From: Phoronis australis
Lineage: Eukaryota; Phoronida; Phoronidae
DNA length: 64,000 nucleotides
NCBI GenBank assembly: GCA_002633005.1
Contig: NMRA01000427.1
Span: forward strand, 133,518-197,517
Reading direction: 5' to 3'
The notes beneath the pieces were generated by a model. The model was not told the DNA's origin. It searched no databases and saw only the letters and a list, made by a program, of their open reading frames with translations. Shown piece after piece: positions 11,687 to 23,897 of the stretch. Positions within the stretch are counted from its first letter, which is position 1. Each line of letters opens with the position of its first letter. The position numbers were made by a program, and so were the translations under genes.

Positions 11687-14175
11687 ACCATACTTTCCAA
11701 ATGTCAGCGTTTTGGATTCTACACAAAAGTTACACAGTGGTTTTTTATGTTTCATTTGGATTACCGTTATAGTCCCTACGAAACAAGAACGAAAAGGTTG
11801 TCAGTTTCTTAGAGCCTGAGGTATTCTCTCGTCCTATAAAAATGCGTAGTCTGATATTCTCAATAGAGCGCCAATTTCAATATCCTGGTTGTTACCCCGC
11901 TGCTTTTCATTAGAGATCCACAATGTCATTCTGTGCGGATTGTGAAGGCAGCTTAGCTGATGTGACTAATCTACGACGAGAATTTTGTTTTCTTCAAGAA
12001 AATCCAAATTGCCATTTCAATTAAATCACACCAGACTTATTTGGATTTGCTTCTTGTTTAGTACGACATCATTTAGAAATTTAACGTCGAGCGCTATCAC
12101 CTTATAATAACCAAAAGTCAACCAAATGTCAATATTTTACAAAGTACATTGTAAATTACCATTGTCGCAAAACAACGAATGCTTGGCGGCTTTTTGGCAA
12201 ATTGCGTCGGACCCCCCCCCCACGATTATTTTTATTGGTAAGTTGAACCAATATTCATGGAGGATACATCAATTAAAGCGTGCAGATGTTACGTATAACA
12301 TTAATGGTATCGAAGATTCATCGTTCCCCTTCAAATTGGCATAGTGAACTAAAATCGCTCTTCGTCATCTGCTGCGTTTGAATATTTTTCAATTCGTTTA
12401 ACCCAGCTGGGCGTGGATGATAGCTGAGCTCCCTGTTAAGGAGATTTGAGGTTACTATTACAGATTCAAACGAATATATGCATACACATTCGTATGAAGC
12501 GTCAAACGTTTCTTAAACGAGTAAACTTTTGCGCGTTGAAATGTGGTTAATTAGCGCGTAGTTCTGCTTAAGCTACGCGTATCTTTCAATCGCGTCCGTG
12601 CACTCAAACCAATTGATTAAGAGCAGAGCGATGATCGTTTAAGACCTAAAAGTAAAAGTACGCGTAGATTAAGCAAACGTTCACGTANTGAGTTTTGCCG
12701 TTGCACAGGGATACAGGCTTACGATGCCGAGCGCGTATTTCTTGTGCCTGTCTGTGAACTGCCGGGAGTCGAAATGTTGTAAATAAATTGAAGACACTTT
12801 TTCACTAAATTAAAAAAATTAAATCTTTTCGCAAGCATGTTGTGTATCCCAAAGGAAATTTTATAAGAAAATTGCGTCGGCTACGCGTTTTTCAATTACA
12901 GGTACAGAGAGTACACTGTAGCAAGCCTGGGTTGGTTTCAAAGTAAGTGAAAAGGTATGCGTTCGGTTAATAAAGTCATCACCGGCCGCTTGAGGTGAAC
13001 GTCGTTCTGTAAATGACACTGTGTGATTTTAGCGAAACGTCCAATGGAGCGGAACAAAGGGATTATTGTTTTCCGGCCGCAGATGGTTTAGTCAATTACA
13101 TAAAGGACGTAGTTTTTGCTTAAAGTTGCAAAATTGAGGCAATGACTTTAGCATCAGTGAATTCAAATGTCAGCGTACCACCGGTGCAGTTTTTTATTGA
13201 TTAGGAATAAATTGGTGCGATATATTGCACGAAACAGTTTTCTTTTGGTGCAGCGGTCACAGCTCACAGTGACATTTTACCACCCATTTATAAGCGCCAA
13301 ATTAAGGTGAGCTACATACACGGGAAACAATGCAAGCCAACACATGACGCATTGTATGCACAAAAATAAAAAGATCACTTGAAAATGTGAGCATTGTAAT
13401 TAACAGTAAAGCAACCATGCATGACGATTAAGTCGATATCTATTTCACTCTGGCGCAAAATTAATAGCCTGGAAAAAACCATTGCGATGCATTACTCCAC
13501 AAAGATAGATTCGAGCATCCTTGTCATTACACCAAGCGTTTGATGTTTTCAATCAACGACCCTAGTGCTAAATCACACACTTCAAATGTTTATCTCGAGA
13601 AAATTTTTAAATGAACCCGCGGCTACAGAGACATTTTAATTTATTTTAGCGAATCCTATACAAGCACCTAGAAATGCAGCAGCAAATTGCGTCTTAGTAC
13701 TTCCGAACGGGTTCCAAGCAGGCATAAAAATACGCTGCCCCTTAATAGAGTTCTACTCACCTGGTCATCAAAAGCTGGACATTTTTGACGACAGCTTTCT
13801 CGCTTCCGTCTCACAAGGTGTACCTGAATTTCCCCGTGCTCGTCCTACACTGGCTCAGTGACGAGGCGAGACCGTATGAATTCCTGGCGTCTCTTTCTTT
13901 CTGCTATTGATGAAAGCCCGGCTAAATATAGGTGTTCAGCGAGTGCACATATGACAAGTCTCAGCTTGTGAGTGATGCATCGTATCTGGCGTGTATAAGC
14001 CTCGGTAACGTCAGAAAATTGGAGCGACAGCGAGCAAAGACTGAGTGTCGTGTCCTGAGGTTTTTGGTGCGCAGAGAACAATGTTGAAATTAGGTTAGAA
14101 AAAATGAGGCACTAAACGTTGATGACGATTTTTGGGGCGGGATAAAAATTGGTTTGACCGAATGGCTGTTGAGAT
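11687..14175. other. Non-coding stretch
   Basis: One undetermined base lies at about 12687 and a short poly-C run near 12211. A possible minus-strand exon at 13761-13844 was considered and not accepted. Otherwise nothing recognised. Confidence 0.4.
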
Positions 14176-14339
14176 CAGTGGCGCATTTAAGGCGGGGTGA
14201 CAAGGGGGCCATGCCTCCCTCCCCTAAAATTCTCCCATATTCCATTTGGCACGTCGTGGGAGTGAGTGTCTGAGGGGCAAAATCCTGGTTAAATACTCTG
14301 ACATGGGCCCCCTAACTCAAAATTCTGGATCCGCCCCTG
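14176..14339 (+). mobile_element. Short GC-rich element, hAT-like ends
   Basis: It starts CAGTGGCGCATTTAAGGCG and ends with CTGGATCCGCCCCTG, whose reverse complement CAGGGGCGGATCCAG matches the opposite end. It is the same family as 8499-8803 but only 164 bp long, so internally deleted. Non-coding. Confidence 0.5.
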
Positions 14340-14439
14340 AAGATTGAGAATCGTATTCTTGATTTCATAACCAAATTGATCGTCATCATATAACCTATTC
14401 TCCTGGGTTGCCATTATCATCATTGCTATCGCCATTGTG

Positions 14440-14476
<37 letters not shown>

Positions 14477-14752
14477 CCACCATCATCATCGTCACCATCA
14501 TCATCGTCATCATCATCATCATCATCATCGTCATCATCATCATCATCATCATCATCATAATCACCATCACCATTACCATCAAAACCATGATCTTATCATA
14601 ATAGCGTCGTCGTTATCGTTTTATCGTCTTCATATTCGTCACAATGTAGTCATCAACATTATTATCACAACAACCACAATCATCACCGTCATCATTGTCG
14701 TCGTCGCCGTAGTCGTCGTCGTCATCACCATCGTCATCATCATTGATATCAT
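14440..14752 (+). repeat. (CAT)n microsatellite and a second CAT/CGT tract
   Basis: Nearly pure CAT triplets with CAC/CGT interruptions run over about 14440-14585, followed by a shorter, more degenerate tract at about 14670-14752. The poly-Met minus-strand frame across it is an artefact of the repeat. Confidence 0.9.
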
Positions 14753-16134
14753 GATGGTTACCAAACGGAGTGAATTACCGATAAATAAAACATACTGCAG
14801 ACGTTGGCGACAATTGAGAAAAAAGATAACAGTCTAGACAATAGTTATAACAAACGGATTTGGCCGTGAATTGGAAACCGCGGACCTTGGACAGGAAGCT
14901 TTTACCTACAAATTGGAAAAACCAGTATTAAAAGAAGAGACACGAGGGACGCAACATGTCCAAAACACATAAACCAAAAATAACCAAAAATGTTGGCATT
15001 TATTATATAAAGTCATCTGTTCAGTAGGTAAAATGCATGTCAGTTCAGATCAGAATTTGACATTTAGTTTTGCTGGGCTATTGCTTTCGGTGTCCTAACT
15101 TCAAGATTGGATGTCCTAATAACCAAAAAGGATAACTCTAATTCTTAATTCTGCGGCACTTGTTATTAAGGTTGTATAGAACAACGGTGCAATTTCTGTC
15201 GTCAGAAATAGGTGATCGAATTTATATAAATTTCAATATGCGATTTATATAAAACTTCAATGTGCTACACTGTTGCACTCTTCTCTAAAGGAGTTATAAA
15301 TTAGAATAATTAGTTTCTCTTAGACGCCATATGGTGGTCAGGTCACCTGACATTACCAACACATGGCGCGTAAGAAGATTAATAATTCATACTTATACAA
15401 CGCAGATACACACTGATTTATAACAGCACACTTACTGTATATGATGTTGGGAATTACTTTTGAGATGTTCCACTTTGTATGAGGAGCTTTCATGGTTTTA
15501 ATGGGAAAATCAAAAGGACCATAAGAAGATTAAATGAAGACTTAGAAAATGTGTAACACCGTCGGAATTTCAAATTAAAGAAATCGTTAAAAACGCTAGT
15601 TCCAAAATCTTACTCTACGGACTGAATTTCGCAAAAATCTTCTTTTCTGGAACGGAAAGAATGGAGTAGATCCCATAATTGACCTATCGCAAGCTCCACC
15701 CCTTGAAAAATGTCGGCAAACAAACAAGAAATTTTACCTGGCAACGTGTTGTTTGTTGGGTAAAATGGCGGCTTGTAAATGAAGGTGTGTCAAGAATGCT
15801 GCGTTCTGATTGGTCAGAGCCGGGCTAAGTGGTGAGCCACTGAGCATACTTGTGAAACACGTCCCTTTTACTCGCGTGATTCTGCGAGTATTGGGCAATA
15901 ACTGGCAAGAAACTTGGTCTACAGAACACTCTCCTGATCCTGGCGGAAACGATGTAGACGGTTTAAATTGGATTGAAATAAAGCCTAGGTCAGCAGATGC
16001 GTTTAAAACTTATTCGAAGTTAATAGGTTCACTTTGGACAGTCTCACGCAAACCATTAAATTAACTGTTCAGCCTCTACTAGCATTTTGGTGTACCAGTC
16101 TGACCTAATCTGCTTCGTTGATAGACATACATAC
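14753..16134. other. Non-coding stretch
   Basis: No supported exon. An 84-codon plus-strand frame at 15810-16064 has no recognisable features. Confidence 0.4.
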
Positions 16135-16300
16135 AATTAAGCAGGCGGACACGTATGCAGCCAAATAGGTTGGCAGGCAGGTAGACAGATGACGGACAGA
16201 TAGAGAGACAGATACGCAGACAGAAAGACAGTCAGACAGACAATGAGATAGATAACACACACACATACATACTACATACATGCATGCATACATACATACA

Positions 16301-16330
<30 letters not shown>
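16135..16330 (+). repeat. GACA-rich tract running into a (CATA)n microsatellite
   Basis: Degenerate GACA/GATA words (about 16140-16255) pass into a clean CATA array at about 16256-16330. Confidence 0.9.
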
Positions 16331-16331
<1 letters not shown>

Positions 16332-16591
16332 GTTATACGTAAATAGGTAGATGGATAGATAGACAGAGAGCTAGGTTCGTTCTATTCGAACAGTAAAGAC
16401 AAGGAGAATAACAGAAGGCATAGAGAGGCGTTTGTACGAAGGACATCTTCAAAAGCAATGCAACCAAACAGCTTGATTAATCCAGAATGACGAGAGAAGT
16501 AAATACTAGCCAGAATGAACATTTAAAATAGTTCAAGCAGTTTTTTAGAAACAAATCGAAACACTTGTCTTTCCTGCACAAGCGTTGTAAT

Positions 16592-16670
16592 GTCACCCCT
16601 TGTCGTGTGGTCCCTCCCACTTCGGGGTCCGATAGCGTTACCCCTTGTCGTGGTCCCTCCAACTTCGGGG
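16592..16670 (+). repeat. Two-copy tandem duplication, unit about 45 bp
   Basis: Both copies contain ACCCCTTGTCGTG, then GTCCCTCC and CTTCGGGG (16592-16627 and 16637-16670). They differ by a 2-bp indel and point changes. Confidence 0.75.
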
Positions 16671-18559
16671 CCCCAAGCAAGATTCTTTGAAGGGCAATTA
16701 GAGGTCTGTTGCCCCACATGTAAACTTCCAGTAAGGAGGCTCTGGAAAGACTCAATGTCTTTGATGGCATCCCTCCTCCCTGTGACAGATTTGAGGTTCC
16801 TGAAAAAATGAGATGGTAAGAACAATAAGCGAGTGTAATGGCAACACTTATACAGTTAAAAAAAAACATATTAGCAGAAATTAACTGGGTTTTGTGCTAT
16901 ACTGTAACTCGATATCATGAACTTTTTAAATGGCCAAAGAATTCCTGAAATGCATCGGTTTGTATTTCTTTGCATGTACATGTAGGCCGGTAAATAGGAA
17001 TTCCTTCCTGGCAATTTGCTGATTAAGTTTTGTAACTTGAGGGACTTTGATATCTTCGGTCTAAAGTATGCGATTGTTGCTACAGTGTACATGTACATGT
17101 TTATGCAGAGCCTAAATGAGCAAGGGTTGCGAATAACGTTTCCTGTTTTCTCAGTATTTTTATCAAATAAAGTCTTCAAAGGTGCGAAGTTCGATGTACG
17201 TAAAGTGGTGAAGTCCCGTTGGTAATTTTGCAAATACGTTTAAAGCAGGCAAAGATAAAAATAGCTTTAATTTTTGCATAAAGTTTTTGCGTGAGTATTA
17301 AATTTACTGTGGCCGGTGTTAAGTGCGCGTTCTGCATTATTATTAATGTGTAGCAATTGTTTTAAAAAACCTAGACGCAAGCGCCATTGAGGGTATGTGG
17401 TGTAATAAAGTGCAGTAAAACGAGGAAAATCAGTTGAGTTAAATTAGCTAAAAATTAAAATCACGGTTTTATAGCGGTAATTAGTGTAACATGAGATTAT
17501 CCACTATTGTAATCACAATGCCCGCTGCTCACAATGTCAATGGGGGAAAACGCTTTGTTTTGGTTCACAGTACAGATATGCCTCTATTTCGCTACCCAAA
17601 AAGGAACAACGTGCAATTGAAATAATCGAGCAGCAATTGAAAAAGTACTTGTCTCGAAAAAGAATAATGAATTCTGACTAGATAGCCTCGGTAAAAACAC
17701 TAAAATAGGCTACAGGTAAGACTATAACACTAGATTTATGTGGAACATGTTGATAGTTCCACATATGCAAAATGCTGTTGACTACTTCCGCCATCTGTGT
17801 TCGCTAAGAACAAAACAGTAAATGCTACAATGGAAATCATAACATCCAAACGTGACATTTTGCTCCCAAGAATTAGGCTGCGTTGTTTTCTAAGAAATTT
17901 GCATCTGTAGCTCCCATGAATGAAAATATATTTATTCAGAAATACCTCACGTGTTTAAATAAGACATGCGGGTTACGGGAGATGGAACTCTTCAAATGAG
18001 GGATCTCGTCAGCAAGTCGCGCTGATGGTTACTACAGTACATCCGGTTCTCTGCAATGAGGCGCACCCTATCGGTGACAAATTTATCTCCTCATACTTAG
18101 CCTTTCAATGATATTGGCCAAAATAACAGTCTTAAATTCAAGATTTGAGGCGACTCTGTTTTGCTTTCTTATTTTATTTTTCAATAATATCATGACTATT
18201 CTGGACAAAATCATTCTCGGACTGCTTAGTATAATCGTTTGCATCATTCTAACGACGGCTCCTAAACTGAGGCTCCCACAAATTGAGCTAATGCTGACGT
18301 TCCTAAATGTAATTACTGTAGTTCCCTTTAAATACATGTGGAATGATATAGCTTGTGGTGTGTTGTACGGACAAATCGGTGCTTAATTGGAAATCACGAT
18401 TCAAGAAATGTGAATCGGAAAATTGTGGTAGTGCCTTGTTGGTGTGCATTTTTGTAGCTTGTTGGCTTTATAACTAGAGTGACCTTTTCCGCTACAGATG
18501 TCAAACTGCCCAGGTCGCATATAACTGTACTCTGTCTTTAAAACATTAATTGGAGGAGG
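16671..18559. other. Non-coding stretch
   Basis: Overlapping opposite-strand frames near 18083-18386 are hydrophobic-biased but lack any recognisable protein signature. Nothing else seen. Confidence 0.4.
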
Positions 18560-18720
18560 CAGTGTGGCCTGGTTGATAAGTGCCCGCTTTCGTTACTCGA
18601 GGTCGTGGGTTCAAGTCCCACCAGGTCACACTGCTAAACCCTTGAGCCAGGTTGCTAGCTCCTCAGCTAGGTTTTAACCATATACAACTGTATTAATAAA
18701 GCATAAAAATATTTCCAGGT
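18560..18720 (+). repeat. tRNA-derived SINE-like sequence
   Basis: An A-box-like TGGCCTGGTTG (one mismatch to TRGYNNARNNG) and a near-consensus B box GGTTCAAGTCC are spaced as in a tRNA. The anticodon arm does not fold properly, so it is not a functional tRNA gene. Flanking arms CAGTGTG..CCTGG (18560-18573) and CCAGG..CACACTG (18620-18633) pair with each other. An A-rich tail with AATAAA-like words follows to about 18720. Confidence 0.5.
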
Positions 18721-20794
18721 GATCAGTGCAATGGGCCCACATGCGAGGCCTGTGCACGTCTGGTACAACGTGTATCAGACCGCCTGAAATTATTTGTTTT
18801 TCCTAACATTAATGACACTGTAGAGAGAAAACTTTGTTCTCAATGATGTTGACGAGGCTAAAAATCTTTCACAGTCCGTCATATTCTTTTTTTAGTAAAG
18901 CTAACCAATGACTGCCGAGGTTACATCAATCAGTGACAAAACGCGTGCTGAGTGCACAATGCAGAGCATCCGTCGGGCACTAGCACCGCAACTGTACACT
19001 GCTGCCGTGCTAATCATTATTTTATATCTAAATTAGTTTGCCATTGGTCATTCTGGTCAGAATAAAGCTTTACTTTCAATGCAAAGATGAACAACATCAA
19101 TGGTTAATCAGGCGCGAGGAAACGTAATTCCATTTTCTTTTCTTAGAAGTGTGTTAGCCGGACCATATATTTTAAAAGTTAGGTCGCTCACAAACCGTGA
19201 ACTCTTCTATCAATGAAAATGAATTCGGGATGGGGGAGTTCACGCGTCTTCCCATGTAAGTGGATATGAGAGTATGAGAGTAAGATCACTTAAGATCAAA
19301 TGAATATTCCTCTAAGGATTTCGACTAAATTGTCAAAAGGTTGCAATTGGGACCGTTACAAAGACGGGAATTCTTTTTGCAGAAACTACCTGCATGTACA
19401 GTAAATTTTAGACCGCACTTAAAATTGTCGATAATGCCAGCAACATTAGAGTAATATGCATGGTGCGACACATTTTCGCAAATTCCATTCCACAGGTTCA
19501 GTTTTCCTATTGTTAGTTAACCCTCACGACAACTGAAAAACAAGTATTCATATATTAATTGCAATGTTAGCTTAACAGACAATTGCCGATATAATATTAC
19601 TTTCACCGATCACGCCGGCATCGCGAAGCCGACATTCGGTGGATAGTAACTAAGTTCATGATTAATTTGCATGTTTCTGTGTCCAAACAACCGCTCAAAC
19701 AGGAAACTGATGTCATAAACTTATTATCAAGAGATACTTCCGCCGTTTATTCGTTGTTTATAGAAAAAAATAGAATTTTTCTATCGGTTCCCTGTGGAAA
19801 ACTATATAAAAATTGACTAATTTAGTCCACCTACTTTCCCGTGCGTATGCGCTAGTACGCATACCCAACAGGAAACCAAGGTCACGTGTATTTTTAAAGA
19901 TTACTATTTCAACACCTGAGGAGGTGATCAGGAAAATGGATATTCTGCACACGTGTAATGCTTCAGTTTCGTAGTTCTTTCATTTCATTAAAAATAACGT
20001 TTTAAGAAGTTTTGACACCCATCAAGACACGAATCCATGTGACTGAATCAGTACAATTCGAGTACACTACCGTTATGTTTTTCCCAAGAGACATGATATG
20101 AGCACTTCGCATGTATTGTTATAATCTGTGATAATCTCATTGAACACTGACTACAACATAGTTCAACACAAAGCTACATGTATGCACTAAGCTCCTTACT
20201 AATTGTGAAATACGTGTTATGCACGGTTACTCGAGATGTAGTAATGTTTTTTGAATGTGCAAGCATGTGACAATTTTAACCACAAAAATCATGTGAAGAC
20301 TTGTCCGTTGACTATCATCAGGCCTAGTGTTTTCACAAGAAAGAGCAACCGGAACCTCAGTTCCGTCGTAAGTACAGACATGTGGATATTTTATTTTGCA
20401 CAAAACCAATCAACAAAATTGCTGGTTACCAATCAAGGGGTGATTTCTTCAAAGTTGGAGTATTAAAAATGTCACACGTACGTTGCTAAAAATGTGCACA
20501 ATAAATCAAATTAAAGTGAAGCCCTTAAAGGGCAAGCACATGTACACATGTACTGTAAAAGTGCTGAAAGCGTTTGGCCCGGGATACAGAAATAAGCCGC
20601 AATCTGTAGGCATTGTGGCTCTATATCTTTTTTCCATCTCGGCAACTTTGATTGCTTCTTACCGCTTGGGATTAAAATAGCCAAAGACCACAACGCTTGC
20701 ATTTTATGACCGACCTACTTTGTTTGGAGATTAGCGAACAGAAATGACTGTCAGAGACAACCGCTACCTGTTCGTGGCAACATTCTACCCCGAC
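18721..20794. other. Non-coding stretch
   Basis: No supported gene or element recognised. Confidence 0.4.
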
Positions 20795-20876
20795 CATGTA
20801 ATCACTGGACAAAACAAGGTAAATGGTGATTTTTTAAAACCACCATTTACCTTGTTTTGACCATTGACTACATTAA
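20795..20876. repeat. Inverted repeat, perfect 19-bp inner arms
   Basis: CAAAACAAGGTAAATGGTG (20810-20828) is exactly reversed and complemented at 20841-20859 across a 12-bp spacer. The pairing continues imperfectly outward (ATGTAATCAC against its counterpart) to about 20795 and 20876, giving arms of about 34 bp. Likely a small foldback element. Confidence 0.75.
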
Positions 20877-23794
20877 AAGCACTTTAAAGCTAAATTGTTC
20901 ATTGAACATTGAACATGTTCTTTGCCGGAGCGTATCCTGCCCCAGAATTCGCTTATTTACTATGACTTCATTTTGACGTTTTGGAGGCAGTCAAATAAAA
21001 CTAATATGTAAATATGAAAAATATAATAAGAATTAGGTCTGATTTACGTATATCTATCACTGTAACCTACGAAGGATTTGAAAAAACCATTACCCGTTTA
21101 ATCTTAATCCATCTTAACTCCTCGACAGCATACAATGAGTGTAACTGTTATCGGAGCACATAATTTTGTAAAAACTTCAAATGCTAAATTGCCCCCAGGG
21201 TTACCTGAATCCAAAATTAAGCCAAGATTTTCAACAGTTTTGAAAATGTGATATGACTGAGCATTTCATTCTTAATTGTGGGTCCAAATTGCGTCATAAC
21301 AGTGGGAGACCTTAATTGTGCATACTAATGCACAATAGAGCTCTTATCTGAGTGATCTTTAAGGGAAATTATCGAATTTATCGCCAAAAAACGCATTTTG
21401 AGTTCATTTTTTGGAATTTAGTTTATCAAAGAACTGGTTCGATAAGCATAAAAATTACTTTACCAACTGCACCTGTGAGATGTTTTGTAATAAACATTCT
21501 TTGTTTGCATTATTTTACATCACTTTGCAGTCTCAATGTTACGACTTGTAGAACAGTAATCTTATTAATATTTATTTATTTCGTTTTCATTGAAGTTATC
21601 ATTTATAATTTTACCAGGTTCCTGTTTATAGAAACAGGGCTCAGGGGTAACCTGTACTTTTATCTCTGACTTGGTTGCAGTGTATTTGAAATTTGTTATA
21701 TGGCACATGTAGCTAATGGATATTTTTTGGACAAAGTACTTTGGAAAGTCACGGACTGTTGACTGGATGGTGTCAATGGACAGGTGACGACACTGTCTCA
21801 TCACCGAGTCGGCATATCAAGAACTGTCAGACAATATGTCGAGGATATCGACGACATTCCGTGAGTCCGCTCAAAATTCGATACAGTTACAAGAAAGCAG
21901 CAAGAATGAAAAAATGATATTAGAGCAATTTATGGTCACTTGTAACAGTGTCATGTTTTTTCGTTTGAAAATAGCCGCTTTTGGTTACATTTCGTCAAAC
22001 ATCAGTGAAGTAATACACGCTATGTTAGGAGGTCCATGTGAATGGGGTGCGGGGAAAGACTCGACTTTCCCAGAATTCGCCTTTTTAGACATGCAAGGAA
22101 CCATAAAAGATACAATTATACCCAACGGCATACAACCATACTGAGGTGGCATTGATTCAGTTCCACACAGAGGGAACGTAAACAATACATGCAGTTGTTT
22201 TACAGGAACATGCCACAGGTGCTGCAGTTGTCACAATGTGACAAAGTGGTGAAGAATTTATGAACAAAAAAACTGAGAATCGTGTAGTGCACTGGTCCGT
22301 TTGAAGTCGCTAAGGAGATTATACCCTCTCTCAGGTTCTTAACTTGTTCATAGCAAAGGAGATAATTGCCATAAGTCATGTACTTTATTTGGATTACTTA
22401 GATAATCTCACGTCTGTCATGTTTGTTGATCTGAACTCATACGTTTCAACGACTCAATACGAAGATCTTCTCGGATAAGACTTGAACAAACTGACATGTG
22501 TTTACACGTATATTTCAAAGCAACAAAATCGGTGGGATCGATACTGTTTTTTGAGTTGTTTACTGCCGGATAGGCCATAATTAAACCGTGATAAGGACAG
22601 TACTTGAAGTACAATTTCCCTATGCATTAAATAATTTCAACTAAATTAGAGGAATGGACATACTGACAATACTTAGGATGATCTGTCACCCGGGTCCTTT
22701 TGCGTGAAAATCCGGAACCTTGAAGATTCATCGCAAGAATGCAGAACTAGCGCAATTATAGGGTTTGTTCACTTAAATAAAAATCTTACGGAAATAACTC
22801 CGCTAACTGGAGTCACATGAATGATGTGCAAGAAACTTATAGATTTGCCAGCCGGAACCACTAGGTAGAGTAGCTATCACGCCATCTAGTCTCAAAGCAT
22901 AGAACCAGACATACATGTACGCTGCTTTTCCAGAAGTATATCTCACACGTAAAGAAAACGTCATGCAATGGCCAGCTTACTACGCGTGAGGTGACATCGT
23001 AAAAGTGCTAGGAAATCACAACAAAAACAAAATACCAAATCTGCAGATTCAAAGGAATATAACGAGGTGAGTAGCCTAATTTTCATTATACAGGGAAAGG
23101 GTCGGTTTTTCAAATGCAATTGTTCATGTGGCGTAATTGAAGTTATACCTGAAACCAACACGTTTAAATACTTATACCATACGTGTTGAATCTGTCGAGG
23201 GAAATACGGCCATGTGATTTAGTTTTCCGTATTCACCTCCCGCACTACTTCAACAGTGACCTCTGACACGGAAAGTTCAAAAGGTAGGTCAATGCCGACT
23301 CGACGTCGTTTGTCAGCTGGATCACCAAACTTTCGGAAAAATAGTTTAAAGTAATACAATTATAGCAGTGCAAATAACGCTCAACATACAATCAGGTCTC
23401 AATCGTAACATATCTGGAACAGGACCGTTAATTATATGACAGTTCTGTCTCAGTTATCATTTGCTAAATATTTTATCGTCTGCAACTCAGGCGCCGAATC
23501 TTCCAGTAACTACAATGTCAAATTGTTGTCATTTAACTATTTTCTGGAGATGTTACAAGTTCAATGAAAAATTACCCTTCTTTTCGTCGTTGTTATCTCT
23601 TTTCAAGTAATAAATCGTCACATTTAAAACTGTAAGAGTAAACTTGCAGCCTAACGCGCAAGTACATACATGTACAAGTAGGACGTGATCCGCCAAGTGA
23701 ACAGTCTGAGTCAAGTATTTAGAATATCTGCCGAAGAAATGACAGAAACTTAGAAACTCGAAGAGTATGGGATAAATACAAGACGTACCTCTAT
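20877..23794. other. Non-coding stretch
   Basis: A 102-codon plus-strand frame at 21836-22144 has plausible composition but no recognisable domain or splice context. Nothing else seen. Confidence 0.35.
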
Positions 23795-23897
23795 TGGCGT
23801 ACATGAAGTAATACCCCACTCCCGCGTATCGATCGAGACCGAAGGTCGAGGTCGATACGCGGAATAATGTCTTGTGGATATAACTTCATGTACGCCA
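23795..23897. repeat. Palindromic element with nested arms
   Basis: Outer arms TGGCGTACATGAAGT and ACTTCATGTACGCCA enclose inner arms CCGCGTATCGATCGAGACC and GGTCGAGGTCGATACGCGG that meet at a 3-base loop (GAA). The whole 103 bp can form a long hairpin. Non-coding; probably a miniature foldback element. Confidence 0.75.

Noticed and set aside
13761-13844. Minus-strand exon candidate reading HLVRRKRESCRQKCPAFDDQ before GTGAGT
   Set aside because: The acceptor lacks a pyrimidine tract and directly follows an in-frame TAG, and no phase-compatible partner exon was found downstream or upstream.
14289-14588. Poly-methionine minus-strand frame
   Set aside because: Direct product of the CAT microsatellite.
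18560-18633. Functional tRNA gene
   Set aside because: No acceptable anticodon stem, and the A box deviates; better seen as a SINE head.
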